Positions 40,158 through 49,788 of a stretch of 64,000 nucleotides of DNA are shown piece after piece (the first letter of the stretch is position 1; each line of letters begins with the position of its first letter). Below the pieces are notes generated by a model that saw only the letters and a list, made by a program, of their open reading frames with translations, had not been told where the DNA came from and did not search any database. The translations under genes and the position numbers were made by a program. Where the stretch lies: assembly GCA_965652025.1 (NCBI GenBank), contig CBFGTM010000001.1:62001-126000 (forward strand). The letters run 5' to 3'. This DNA is from CAVVWJ01 sp965652025 (GTDB taxonomy: Bacteria > Gemmatimonadota > Gemmatimonadetes > Gemmatimonadales > GWC2-71-9).

Positions 40158-42203
40158 ATGGGTGGTAAGCGCCTCCTAATTGCCCTGCCATCGATACTTG
40201 CCTTACTGATTTCACCTCTGGCCGCGCAAAACTGGAATTCGCCGGGGACTCTTGCCCTGGTCCGCCGGGCGGTCGACCGCCGGCTCGCCATGCAGGCCGA
40301 TTCGGCGCTCACCAGCTACCGCGCCCGCGCCCATGGGTTTGTGTTCTTCCTGGCTCAGGTAGGGGAAGGCTTAGCCGAGCCTCCACGGCTGGTGAAAGCG
40401 GACGAGTTGGACGTGGAAGTGTATTGGCAGGCACCTGACCGCAGCAAGCAGGTAATTCTCGGCTGGCGGGACGGCCGGTTTCTGCCGACCGACATCAGGT
40501 ATCATCGCGATCACCTCGGCATTGTCACCAACAACTTCGGCAACGTGATTCGGATTGGGGAAGGGGACGAGGTCCGCGACGTACCCCATCCGCTTTCTCC
40601 TGCCGGCCTCATGGCCTACGAGTTCGCGCTCTCGGATTCGGCGGCCATTCGCAGTGCCGCCGGCGAGGTCAGGGTATACCAGATCAAGGTTCGGCCCCGT
40701 TCATTCGACGAGGCGCTCGTGGTTGGTACGCTGTACCTGGACGTCGCTAGTGCCGAACTGGTCCGGTTTCGCTTCAGCTTCACGGCGCCATCATACCTGG
40801 ACCGGCAGCTGGAGGACATCAGCATCGTCTTGGAGAACTCACTCTATGAGGGCCGCTTCTGGCTGCCCTACCGGCAGGAAGTGGAGATCCGGCGCCGGGC
40901 GACCTGGCTCGACTTTCCGGCGCGAGGAATCATCCGAGGGCGGTGGGAGATCAGTGACTACGAGCTCAATTCTGAGCTGCCAGCCGGGCTGTTTGCCTCC
41001 CCCGAGATCGGCGGGCTGCTCCAGCCAGGCGGCCAAACGGTGTGGGCCGAGCCACTCGAGGAGGCCATTGCGGGTGTCGCGCAGCCGGTCAACCGCCAGG
41101 ACATGGAGTCCCTCCGCGCTGAAATCGAGCGGATTGCGGGCAGCCGCGCGCTTGCGGGACTTCCGCCCCGGCGGCTGGCAATCGGCTCGGTCAGCGATCT
41201 GGTGAGGGTGAACCGGATCCAGGGCCTGACGCTTGGCTTTGGAGGGACGATCGGACTGGCAGAGAACCGGCTGCAGGTGCAGCCCTACCTGGCCTACGGT
41301 ACTGCCAACCAGCGGCTCCTGCCCGCCATCACCATCGGCTGGAGCCCGGGCCCGAATCGTCTGAGCCTGAGTGCCTCCCAGCGGATCAATGACTTCAGCG
41401 ATCTGCCGATCATCGCACCGCTGCAGAATTCCCTCACTGCTCAGGAAGCGGGGAACGACCACGGCGATTATGTCCTGCTCAACAGCGTCGCCCTGGCCCT
41501 GCGCCACCGGCTGGGAACCCGGGTCTGGGTCACCGGCGAGCTGGGAATCACCGAGAGTCATTCCGTTACCACCCAGGCTTCCCCGGCCAACGGCAGCTAT
41601 CGGGAGAATCCTTCCTTGGGTGCGGGCTACCATAGAACTGCCCGGCTGGAACTGGAGCGGAGCAGTGCCGGGATTGCCGTGCCTTATGACTTGCAGGCTC
41701 GAGTCTCCGTCGAAGTCGGGGATGGCTCGTCCCAGTACCTCAGGGCCCAGGCTTCAGCCCAGTGGCGGGCTCGAGTCGGGGGGAACGAATTGCTTTCCCG
41801 GCTGTACCTCGGCGCCGGGACCGAAGGACTGCCGGCCTACCGAAGCTTCGTACTGGGAGGAAGAGGAACCCTGCTTGGCGAGCCGTTTCGAGCGTTTGGG
41901 GGGCGGGAAATGGTACTGGGCCACCTCGAGTGGCGATTCGACCTGCCGGCCCCCGCAATTGCTCTGGGCACCTTTGCCTCTACCGGCAGGCTGGTCACCC
42001 TCGCGCCATTTGTCGCGGCCGGGTACGCGGCCAGACCGTACGGCTCGCTGCCATGGGACAACAGCGACGGAGTGCGGCCCGTGGCGGGAGTGGCCCTGGA
42101 GCTTTTCATGAGGCTGATCCGCGTCGAAACCGGCATCGGGCTGCGGGATGGCCAGGCGGGGCTGACAGTGGATATCAGTCGGGACTGGTGGGGGCTGCTG
42201 TGA
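40158..42203 (+). CDS. Omp85-like outer-membrane barrel protein with LolA-like N-terminus
   Basis: The 681-residue protein has a signal peptide (ending near SPLAAQ) and an N-terminal half of alternating beta strands (about 40-290) that recalls LolA-type folds. The C-terminal half (about 355-681) is amphipathic beta and looks like a barrel: LGGRGTLLGEPFRAFGGREMVLGHLEWRFDLP resembles the VRGY-type lid-lock motif and following strand of Omp85 proteins. It ends in aromatic-rich DWWGLL. No POTRA repeats could be made out, so it is not BamA itself. A transport or assembly role at the outer membrane is inferred. Confidence 0.7.
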   Translation: MGGKRLLIALPSILALLISPLAAQNWNSPGTLALVRRAVDRRLAMQADSALTSYRARAHGFVFFLAQVGEGLAEPPRLVKADELDVEVYWQAPDRSKQVILGWRDGRFLPTDIRYHRDHLGIVTNNFGNVIRIGEGDEVRDVPHPLSPAGLMAYEFALSDSAAIRSAAGEVRVYQIKVRPRSFDEALVVGTLYLDVASAELVRFRFSFTAPSYLDRQLEDISIVLENSLYEGRFWLPYRQEVEIRRRATWLDFPARGIIRGRWEISDYELNSELPAGLFASPEIGGLLQPGGQTVWAEPLEEAIAGVAQPVNRQDMESLRAEIERIAGSRALAGLPPRRLAIGSVSDLVRVNRIQGLTLGFGGTIGLAENRLQVQPYLAYGTANQRLLPAITIGWSPGPNRLSLSASQRINDFSDLPIIAPLQNSLTAQEAGNDHGDYVLLNSVALALRHRLGTRVWVTGELGITESHSVTTQASPANGSYRENPSLGAGYHRTARLELERSSAGIAVPYDLQARVSVEVGDGSSQYLRAQASAQWRARVGGNELLSRLYLGAGTEGLPAYRSFVLGGRGTLLGEPFRAFGGREMVLGHLEWRFDLPAPAIALGTFASTGRLVTLAPFVAAGYAARPYGSLPWDNSDGVRPVAGVALELFMRLIRVETGIGLRDGQAGLTVDISRDWWGLL

Positions 42204-42278
42204 CCTCTTTATCTTTGGCCTGCGGTCCCGCCCCCAGGGACTGTGCGCCCACCGTTCTCCGATCTTCTCAGAGTGGTC

Positions 42279-44516
42279 ATGCAGTTCACCGACGAATGGC
42301 TGGTCCCCTCCATCGAGACCCTCCTATCGGCTGAGGCCATCAAGGCACTCAGGGAAGAGGACGGTCCTGCAGGCTCCCTCTGGGAGCTTCTGGTCCAACG
42401 CAAGCTCGCAACCAACGATCAGGTCCTCGGCGCTATCGCCGCCCGGTTCCGCTTTCCGATCGCCGATCTGGCCAAGAGTGTGGCCAAGCTGAACACCACG
42501 GTTCCGGAGCAGCTGGCCCGCAAGTTCAACGTGGTGCCGGTACGCCAGACCGATTCCTACCTCGAAGTGGCCACAGCAAATCCGTTCGACATCGATGCCG
42601 AAAAGATGCTTGCCTTTGCAACCGGGCGAGAAGTGCGCATGCTGCTCGGCTCGCCCTCGAGGATCCGGGAAAAGTTGGATGAGATCTATCGGGAGACTGA
42701 GACGGCCGTGGCCCGACTCCTGGAGGGCATGGGCAGTGACTTCGAGGTGGAGCAGATCAAGGAAGACGAGGAGAACGCCGCCAGCGAAGCGCAAGCGAGC
42801 CAGCGCCCCATCCTCAAGCTAGTCGACACCATGATCGCCGACGGGATTACCAACCGGGCCAGCGACATCCACGTCGAGCCGATCGAGGGCGGAGTGGTCG
42901 TGCGCTACCGGATCGACGGGGTGCTGCGCCAGATGATGAAGATTCCCAAGAGCGCGGGCGTCCCTCTGATTTCCCGCATCAAAATCATGTCCAAGCTGGA
43001 CATCGCCGACCGGTTGCGGCCTCAGGACGGCAGGGCGCGAGTGTCGGTCAACGGCGAGGCGGTCGACCTCCGGGTGTCGACCCTTCCCGCCTCCCATGGC
43101 GAGAAGGTGGTCATCCGGGTGCTGAATCAAAAGGCAACCACTCTGGCCCTCGACTCGCTGGGGCTTGCCGAGGACGAGCAGAAGGCGATCCGCGCTCTGC
43201 TGGCGTACAAGGAGGGCATCATCCTGGTGACCGGCCCCACCGGCTCCGGGAAGACGACCACGCTCTACTCGGCGCTCCGAGCGGTCCAGGGCACCGGGGT
43301 CAATATTGTCACCGTCGAGGATCCGGTCGAATACCGGCTGGGCGAGAACATCGTGCAGGTCCAGGTAAACGAAAAGGCGGGTCTGACCTTCGCCGCGGCA
43401 CTGCGATCAATCCTCCGGCAGGACCCCGATGTGGTCCTGGTCGGCGAGATCCGGGACAAGGAAACGGCCCAGATTGCGCTCCAGGCCTCGCTCACCGGAC
43501 ACCTGGTTCTCTCGACGCTGCACACCAACGATGCCCCCAACACCGTAACCCGCCTGGTGGACATCGGGATGGAGTCGTACAAAATCGCGCCGGCCCTGCG
43601 CGGCATCGTCGCCCAGCGTTTGATGCGGCGCCTTTGCAAGAATTGCCGCCAGGTAGCCACGGATCCAGTCAGCGAGCGCCTGGCTCCGTTCGTTCCCAAG
43701 GGAGCGACGCTCCACCAGGCGGTCGGATGCTCGGACTGCTCGATGACGGGGTATCGCGGACGGTTCAGCATCGTGGAAGTGTTGACGATGAATCCGGACC
43801 TGGAGCGGAAGATTGCAGCCGGGGCCACGGCCGAGAAGATTGCGGAGGCGGCCAGGCAGGCAGGGATGCGCAGCCTGTGGGGCAGTGGTCTCCGCCATGT
43901 GCTCTCGGGCGAGTCGACGTTCGAGGAGCTGATGCGGGTTACCGAATTCCCCCGGGAGGAAGAGCCGGCGGCTGCTCCGGAGCCCACCAGGCGGGGAGGC
44001 CGCGGCCCAACCGCGACTGCTTCTTCGGCGCCGGCGCCCGCCGCAGCTGCCCCGACGGAGGTTTCCGAGCTTCACATGGACATGGAGCTCCTGGAGGAGC
44101 CGGGCCGTACCGATGAGATCCTCAGTGCGGGCCGGGGGCAGGGCGCATGCGTTCTCCTGGTCGAAGACGAGGAACAGCTGCGCCGGGTCATGAAAGATCT
44201 GCTGCAGCGAGAAGGATACCGGGTGGCCGAGGCCCGGGACGGCATTCAAGCGCTCGACGAGGTAGACCGGTTTGCGCCTGATGTCATTATCCTCGACCTC
44301 AACCTTCCCGGGCTCGATGGATATGGAGTGCTGCAACAGCTTCGCTCCCGGCCGGCTACCCGGGGGATCCCCATCATGGTCCTCACGGCCAAGGGCGATG
44401 AGGACAACGAGGTGCGCGTCTTCGAGCTGGGTGCCGACGACTTCGTGACCAAGCCATTCCGAGCCCGCTCACTGACCGCGCGGCTGGAGGCCGTAATCGG
44501 TCGCCATCGCGCTTGA
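42279..44516 (+). CDS. PilB/GspE-type secretion ATPase fused to a receiver domain
   Basis: The 745-residue protein has a GspE N-terminal domain (about 1-150), a type II/IV secretion ATPase core with Walker A GPTGSGKTTT, Asp box (VTVEDPVEYRL), Walker B (DPDVVLVGEIRD), His box (LHTNDAP) and a zinc tetracysteine (CKNC...CSDC). After a Pro/Ala/Arg linker of about 50 residues comes a full receiver domain (about 625-745: LVEDEE, phosphoacceptor Asp in ILDLNLPGLDG, Thr in VLTAKGD, Lys in TKPF). Type IV pilus or type II machines use the ATPase for assembly; the fused receiver would let a kinase control it. A GTG 12 codons upstream (42243) is an alternative start. No other pilus gene is adjacent. Confidence 0.9.
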   Translation: MQFTDEWLVPSIETLLSAEAIKALREEDGPAGSLWELLVQRKLATNDQVLGAIAARFRFPIADLAKSVAKLNTTVPEQLARKFNVVPVRQTDSYLEVATANPFDIDAEKMLAFATGREVRMLLGSPSRIREKLDEIYRETETAVARLLEGMGSDFEVEQIKEDEENAASEAQASQRPILKLVDTMIADGITNRASDIHVEPIEGGVVVRYRIDGVLRQMMKIPKSAGVPLISRIKIMSKLDIADRLRPQDGRARVSVNGEAVDLRVSTLPASHGEKVVIRVLNQKATTLALDSLGLAEDEQKAIRALLAYKEGIILVTGPTGSGKTTTLYSALRAVQGTGVNIVTVEDPVEYRLGENIVQVQVNEKAGLTFAAALRSILRQDPDVVLVGEIRDKETAQIALQASLTGHLVLSTLHTNDAPNTVTRLVDIGMESYKIAPALRGIVAQRLMRRLCKNCRQVATDPVSERLAPFVPKGATLHQAVGCSDCSMTGYRGRFSIVEVLTMNPDLERKIAAGATAEKIAEAARQAGMRSLWGSGLRHVLSGESTFEELMRVTEFPREEEPAAAPEPTRRGGRGPTATASSAPAPAAAAPTEVSELHMDMELLEEPGRTDEILSAGRGQGACVLLVEDEEQLRRVMKDLLQREGYRVAEARDGIQALDEVDRFAPDVIILDLNLPGLDGYGVLQQLRSRPATRGIPIMVLTAKGDEDNEVRVFELGADDFVTKPFRARSLTARLEAVIGRHRA

Positions 44517-44599
44517 CGCAGCACTACTTCCGCCTCACACTGGACTAACACCCACCGCTACAACATCCCGGCACGGGTCTCATTCGCTGAGCGACCCCC

Positions 44600-45064
44600 A
44601 TGACTTCGGTACGAGTCTCATTGGTGGATGTGTACGTAGTCCGGATAGCCGGCGCCGGACTCGAGTACCTCACCTTGCGTCGAGCGCCGGAAGGCCGGTG
44701 TCCCGGCTCCTGGGAAAGTGTCCACGGGCACATCGAGCCCTCGGAGCTCCCGGCAGAGGCGGCTGCACGAGAGCTGGCCGAGGAGACTGGTCTCACTTCG
44801 GAACGGTTATACAACCTGAGCCGGGTCGAGCTATTCTACCAGCACCGGAGCAATGAGGTGGCGCTGGTGCCGGTCTTTGTCGCATTCGTATCCCTCGAAG
44901 CGCGGGTCCGGCTCGGCCCGGAGCACGAGGCCTTCGAGTGGCTCGCCCTGGAGGCCGCGCGGGCGCGGTATGCCTGGCCTCGTGAACGGCGAGCGCTCGA
45001 GGATATTGCCCTGCTGCTCGGCAGCGGCAGTGCCGGGCCAGTGGAGGACGTCCTTCGGGTGTGA
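44600..45064 (+). CDS. Nudix hydrolase
   Basis: The 154-residue protein has a Nudix box starting at GHIEPSE and ending RELAEETGL, with the metal-binding Glu residues of REx2EE in place. The fold start (SVRVSLVDVYVVRI) and length are normal. The group resembles dATP/NTP pyrophosphohydrolases (MutT/NudB-like), but the substrate is not decided by sequence. Its stop overlaps the start of the beta-helix gene. Confidence 0.9.
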   Translation: MTSVRVSLVDVYVVRIAGAGLEYLTLRRAPEGRCPGSWESVHGHIEPSELPAEAAARELAEETGLTSERLYNLSRVELFYQHRSNEVALVPVFVAFVSLEARVRLGPEHEAFEWLALEAARARYAWPRERRALEDIALLLGSGSAGPVEDVLRV

Positions 45065-46497
45065 TCATGATCTTGGCGGTACTCTCAGTTGCTTCTCTCC
45101 TGGCGACGCCGCTTCCATCGCTGGCGGCGGCGCCGTGCATCCGCCCCACTCGCGCGGGCACTCAGGTCCAGGGCGAAGTGCGGATCTGTCCCGGCCGGTA
45201 TCGCATTGCCGATCCTACCGAGCAGGGGATCATCATTGCCGCGGCCACGGGAACCCACATCGATCTCACCGGGGTCACGCTCGAAAGTGGCGATTCGGTG
45301 CCCAATCGTTTCGTGGGCTCGGGGATCACCAGCCGGGGGGTGGACGCGGTGATTGTCACCGGGGGAACGGTCCGCGGCTACCGCTACGGCATCCGGTTGG
45401 AGGGAGGGAGATCGCATCGGATCAGCGGATCGAACCTCTCCGGCAGCCGAAGCCAGGCGGATCAGTCCACTCCTGCTCGCCCGGTGGCTACGGACCAACT
45501 CAACCTGACCCGGCCCGATTCCTTCGAGCGCTACGGCGGCGGGATCCTGTTACGGCGAACAACCGGGGCCAGCATTACCGGTATCATGGCACGGGGTGCT
45601 CAGAACGGGATCGCCTTGCTGGAGGTGCGCGACAGCTACGTCGCCGACAACGACGTGTCGATGAACAACGGCTGGGGCATCCATCTATGGCGGTCATCCC
45701 GCAACGTGATCGCCCGCAACGGAGCCCAGCACACCCGTCGCTGCGACACCCAGGTCCCGGCGGCGGACTGCGGAGCCGCGGCCCTGCTGCTGCGTGACGC
45801 CAGCGATTCCAATACCATCGTGGACAATGACCTCACCGCGTCCAGCCTGGGTCTCTTTATCGCCGGCGAGCGCCGGGGGATCCGTCGCTCCACCGGCAAT
45901 CTGATCTATCGCAACGACGGGTCCGGCGCGCTTCGCACCGGCTTCACGGTCAGTTTCGGCTGGAACAATGATCTGGTGGAGAACCGGGCCGATAGCGCCG
46001 GTACCGGCTTCCGGCTGGACCATTCCGGCGGGTCCACCCTGCGAGGCAACACCGCCATCGGCGCTCGCAATGCCGGTATCGTGAGCGACCACGGGAGTGA
46101 CAATACCATCGTCGCCAACATCTTGATCGGGGGGCCGCTGGGCATCCGGGTGGCCGCACCGCAGCAGTCCGGCGACTCCAGCCGCCGCTACCGAATCGAC
46201 GACAATGTGCTGACCCGCTTGCAGCAGGGCATCGTGCTCCAGCGCACCACCCGGGCCCAGGTGCGGGGCAACGTCTTTGATGGAGTGGGCGATGGTCTGG
46301 TGATCGACGGGGACGGACACGCGAGCGAGGTGACCGGAAACGTGTTTCTCCGCGCCTCCGGATGGTTCATCGAGGCACCCGATCTTGCTGCGGGAGGGAA
46401 TTACTGGGCCACGGCCGACGCGTCCACCACTACTGCCAAGGTCAAGGGCAGAATCAGTGTGCTTCCGTGGAAGCCGGCCAGTGCGGCTGGGTATTGA
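45061..46497 (+). CDS. Exported right-handed beta-helix (NosD/PbH1-type) protein
   Basis: The 478-residue protein has a signal peptide (ending near SLAAAP) and some twelve parallel beta-helix turns recognisable by N-x-I/V-x-x-N steps (SYVADNDVSMNNGWGIHL, RNVIARNGAQ, SNTIVDNDLT, NDLVENRADSAGTGFRL, NTIVANILIGGPLGIRV, AQVRGNVFDGVGDGLVI). Such proteins bind or cut polysaccharide, or act like NosD in cofactor insertion. No catalytic motif is apparent. Four cysteines are in PCIR, ICPG and RRCD/ADCG. It starts at a GTG overlapping the Nudix stop and its last 44 bases overlap the convergent kinase gene. Confidence 0.85.
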   Translation: MIMILAVLSVASLLATPLPSLAAAPCIRPTRAGTQVQGEVRICPGRYRIADPTEQGIIIAAATGTHIDLTGVTLESGDSVPNRFVGSGITSRGVDAVIVTGGTVRGYRYGIRLEGGRSHRISGSNLSGSRSQADQSTPARPVATDQLNLTRPDSFERYGGGILLRRTTGASITGIMARGAQNGIALLEVRDSYVADNDVSMNNGWGIHLWRSSRNVIARNGAQHTRRCDTQVPAADCGAAALLLRDASDSNTIVDNDLTASSLGLFIAGERRGIRRSTGNLIYRNDGSGALRTGFTVSFGWNNDLVENRADSAGTGFRLDHSGGSTLRGNTAIGARNAGIVSDHGSDNTIVANILIGGPLGIRVAAPQQSGDSSRRYRIDDNVLTRLQQGIVLQRTTRAQVRGNVFDGVGDGLVIDGDGHASEVTGNVFLRASGWFIEAPDLAAGGNYWATADASTTTAKVKGRISVLPWKPASAAGY

Positions 46498-48733
46498 AGA
46501 TCTCCTGCGCCATCAGCCGGACGTCGCGCGGATTGAGCGGCTTGGACACCCGGCGAACCGACAAGCCGGACAGCTGCGCCACCCGGTCCTCCTCGCCGGT
46601 GCAAGCCACCAGGAGACGATTCCTGGCATAGGGGCACGCCTGCAGCAGTGCCCGGGTAAACGGTTCCGCGCTTCCCGCCGCCAGCTGGTTATCCGCAATG
46701 ATCAGATCGTACTTGCCATCACGGGCCAGCTTCAGGGCCTGTTCTCCTGACCGTACGGCTTCAACCGCGAAGCCCTCGGGGGCAAAGAGCGCACTGATCA
46801 ACCGGTGCACCGCGGGATCCTCATCCACGACCAGGATGCGCCGGGCTGCGACCACGCCATTGCCTGGAGTATCCACCGGCTGGCTCGGCACCGCCGCTGC
46901 GTAAACCGGCAGCACGATCCGGAACTCGGCGCCCCCCTCTGGCGGAGCCTCGTAGGTCAGGTCACCACCGTGCGCCTTTACCAGCCCGTAGCTGAGCGAC
47001 AGTCCCAGCCCGGTCCCTTCTCCCGGCGCCTTGGTGGTGAAGAAAGGGGTGAAAAGGTAGGGAGCGAGGTGCTTAGGAACGCCGGAGCCGTTGTCGCGGA
47101 CCCGAACTTCGACCTCGTTGTCGGCCCGGCCGGTAATCAACGTGATGCGGCGCGGCTGCCCCGACTCGAGCCCGGACACCGCCTGCACCGCATTGGTCAC
47201 CAGATTGAGCAGTACCTGCTGCAGCTCATAGCGGTCGCCAAGGACGACGACCGGCTCCTGGCTCAGCTCCGAGTCGAGCTCAATGCCATGCAGCTGCAGC
47301 TCGTAGACGATCAACAGTGAGGTCCGAGTGACCACGTCGTTGAGGTCTACCGCCGTCTTCTCGGCAACCCCTCCCTTGCGGGCGAAGGTCAGCAGGTTGC
47401 GGACGATCCTCCCGGCACGCTCCGCCTGGTCGTGAATGACCCGCAGATGCTCCCGCGGCACATCGGGATGGGGCGGCCGCTCCAGCAGCAGTTCCGCCAG
47501 GCCAGCGATAGAGGTGAGCGGATTGTTGAGCTCGTGGGCCACACCGGAAACCAGCTGGCCAATGGACGCCATCTTGTCGTTCTGAATGATCTGAGCTTCC
47601 AGCATCCGCTGCTCGGTAACGTCCTCGATGAGAATGACGGCGGAGCCGGGCTGTCCCTCGGCAAGGGGGGCAGCTGTGAGCCGGAGCACGCGCTGTGTCT
47701 GCTCCAGCCGGACGACCAGAGGCTGGCTCCTTTCGCGCCGGTAGGTGGCCTGAATGAGATCGCCGACCGGCCCGGATGCTCCGGAGAAGAGCTCGGAGAA
47801 GTCTCGGCCGATCAACTCTGATTCGGGAACTTCGGCCAGATCCCCCAGCGCCCGATTGGCCCGCAGAATGCTCCCCCCTGGTCCCACCACCGCTATGCCC
47901 TCAGTCAGCGCATTGAAAGCGGTTTCCCACTCCTCCTCACTGCGGCGCACCATCTCATAGAGCCGGCTGTTGGCCAGCACCACCGAGGCGTTAGTGGCCA
48001 CGGTCGAGAGCAGCCACAGGTCCTCGGTGGTGAACGGGCCTCCGCGGCGATCCGCTACGGCCAGCGCTCCCATGGTAATTCCCTGAGCGCGCAGAGGTGC
48101 CACGGCAGCGGAGCGCACCATGAGCCCAGCGATGAGCTCGACCGTGGGAGTCTCGACTCCCTGGGCCACCTCGATGCGGTCCCGGCCGATGGCAAAGCGA
48201 ACCAGCGCACTCTCCGATTCCTCGCTCACCCGGCTGAGCAACGGCTCCAACGTGCCGGAGGCGGCCACCACGCGCAGCATTCTCCCCTCCATCTCCGCCA
48301 GCACGACGATGGCTCCGTCCGCCTGGAGGAAGCGGGCTGCGTACTTGGCAACCTGGTCTACTACCCGATCGAGCTGGATGGATTCGGACAGGACGTAGCT
48401 CAGCTCCTGCAGCGAAAAGAGCTCGCTGATGCGGCGGTCGACCTGGACCGCGAGCTGGTCGGCCTTGGTCTCGGCGTCCTGCGAGCGACGATGGGTGCGA
48501 ATGAGCGCGGCCCAAAGCGTCCCGAGCACACTGGCCGTCGCAAACGCGAAGATGAACCAGACCCGGTGTTGCGCCCAGCCGGCCACCAGCACCAGGAGCG
48601 CTGCCGTAACCAGGAGCAGCGGCAGCTCCCAGAATTGGCGCCAGACTGAGAGAACCAGAAGAGTGACCCCGGCGAGGATGAAGCCCAGGACCGGAAAAGT
48701 GGGGAGGGGATCAGCCACCAGCACGGCGGCCAC
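46454..48733 (-). CDS. Hybrid sensor histidine kinase: membrane domain-GAF-PAS-HisKA-HATPase-REC
   Basis: From the GTG at 48733 the product has 759 residues: membrane segments (about 8-80), a coiled linker, a GAF domain (about 115-265), PAS (about 275-385), HisKA with phospho-His in VAHELNNPLTS, HATPase_c with DNGSGVP and GTGLGLSLSYG, and a C-terminal receiver (VVDEDPAV, Asp in LIIADNQL, Lys in SKPL). The receiver lacks the usual Met-Pro after the Asp. The frame stays open 24 codons further to a CTG at 48805 with GGGAGG 6 bases upstream, and this extension would complete a first membrane helix (LSIATVAAGALLTSV). The true start may therefore be non-standard. Confidence 0.93.
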   Translation of the reverse strand: MAAVLVADPLPTFPVLGFILAGVTLLVLSVWRQFWELPLLLVTAALLVLVAGWAQHRVWFIFAFATASVLGTLWAALIRTHRRSQDAETKADQLAVQVDRRISELFSLQELSYVLSESIQLDRVVDQVAKYAARFLQADGAIVVLAEMEGRMLRVVAASGTLEPLLSRVSEESESALVRFAIGRDRIEVAQGVETPTVELIAGLMVRSAAVAPLRAQGITMGALAVADRRGGPFTTEDLWLLSTVATNASVVLANSRLYEMVRRSEEEWETAFNALTEGIAVVGPGGSILRANRALGDLAEVPESELIGRDFSELFSGASGPVGDLIQATYRRERSQPLVVRLEQTQRVLRLTAAPLAEGQPGSAVILIEDVTEQRMLEAQIIQNDKMASIGQLVSGVAHELNNPLTSIAGLAELLLERPPHPDVPREHLRVIHDQAERAGRIVRNLLTFARKGGVAEKTAVDLNDVVTRTSLLIVYELQLHGIELDSELSQEPVVVLGDRYELQQVLLNLVTNAVQAVSGLESGQPRRITLITGRADNEVEVRVRDNGSGVPKHLAPYLFTPFFTTKAPGEGTGLGLSLSYGLVKAHGGDLTYEAPPEGGAEFRIVLPVYAAAVPSQPVDTPGNGVVAARRILVVDEDPAVHRLISALFAPEGFAVEAVRSGEQALKLARDGKYDLIIADNQLAAGSAEPFTRALLQACPYARNRLLVACTGEEDRVAQLSGLSVRRVSKPLNPRDVRLMAQEIFNTQPHWPASTEAH

Positions 48734-48806
48734 GACCGAGGTGAGAAGTGCCCCTGCCGCAACGGTGGCGATCGAGAGGCGGGCCGAACCCGTCCGGCGA
48801 GCCAGG

Positions 48807-49649
48807 TCAGCCCTCCCGCTGCTGGCTTCGGGCCACTCGCTCGGTCACATAGGCCTCCGGCGGGGCGTTGGGCTTGACCCGAATGGACTTGGCTGGAATG
48901 CCGACATTGACGTGGTAGGGGCGGACATCCTTGGTGGCCACGGCGTTGGCGCCCACCATCGCATTCCGTCCTACCCGGACGCCGGCCAGAACCGTAGCGT
49001 GATAGGTGATCCGCACATCGTCCTCCAGAACCGTCCGGGCATTGGTAACGTCTCGCTGGTCCACGATGCTGTGGGTATGGCTGTAGATATTCGCGTAGTC
49101 CGAAATGCTCACTCGGTTTCCCAGCGTGATCCCTCCGCGGTCATCCAGCAGCACATTGCGGTGCACGACCACGTCATCTCCCACTTCGAGGTTGTATCCG
49201 AAGGAAAACTCCACGAAGTGAAAAGCCTTGAAGTTGCGTCCCACCCGGGCGAAGATGTGCTGTGCCAGGGTCCGGCGGAACCGGACCCCTAGATGCACGT
49301 TGCCGCCGAGTGGCGACTTGTCGAAGTTTTGCCAGAGCCAGATCAGCGGCTTGACCCGGGCGTAGCGCTCCGCATCGACCTCGGCGTAATACTCCGGCTC
49401 CAGTGTCACGTTGCGAGGATCCAGCGACAGCAACGCCAGCCGGGTGGTCTCCGGAGTCTTCGGGTCCTGCAGCATCCCTTCGTAATCTTGCGCCCCAGAG
49501 TACAAAATCTGGAACAGCGCCTCCCGGGTAATACGGTGCCAATCCGCCCCCGGCTCGGCGAGCTGACCCTCGAAATCAGCCAGCCAGCGGTCGTAGAACT
49601 GTTCGGTGGCCTTGGGCAGCCGGACTTGGCGGAGGGGCAGGAGAACCAT
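48807..49649 (-). CDS. Hexapeptide-repeat (LbH) acyltransferase
   Basis: The 280-residue protein has an unassigned helical N-terminal third and a left-handed beta-helix domain (about 115-265) with the pattern of sugar O-acetyltransferases: LEVGDDVVVHRNVLLDDRGGITLGNRVSISDYANIYSHTHS and VGRNAMVGANAVATKDVRPYHVNVGIPAKSIRVKP. The catalytic His is likely in YSHTHS. It probably acetylates a sugar or antibiotic-like acceptor with acetyl-CoA. GAGG lies 6 bases before the ATG. Its stop is 73 bases before the annotated kinase start, and only 1 base from the alternative CTG start. Confidence 0.87.
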   Translation of the reverse strand: MVLLPLRQVRLPKATEQFYDRWLADFEGQLAEPGADWHRITREALFQILYSGAQDYEGMLQDPKTPETTRLALLSLDPRNVTLEPEYYAEVDAERYARVKPLIWLWQNFDKSPLGGNVHLGVRFRRTLAQHIFARVGRNFKAFHFVEFSFGYNLEVGDDVVVHRNVLLDDRGGITLGNRVSISDYANIYSHTHSIVDQRDVTNARTVLEDDVRITYHATVLAGVRVGRNAMVGANAVATKDVRPYHVNVGIPAKSIRVKPNAPPEAYVTERVARSQQREG

Positions 49650-49788
49650 GGGTGCCTCGGGGCCCTGAAGTGGCGGAAGTGCGTATATGGTCGAATGATG
49701 GACGCGCGGGGGCTAGGACACCAGGGCCGGCGGGAGTGCGGATCGGAGCTGAGGAGAACCCTCCGACTCGAGCTTCAGGCGCTCCGGC
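49650..49788. other. Spacer of 139 bases
   Basis: No gene, RNA or repeat of the 7/8-base type was seen. It separates the acyltransferase start from the stop of the lipoprotein gene on the same strand. Confidence 0.4.
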
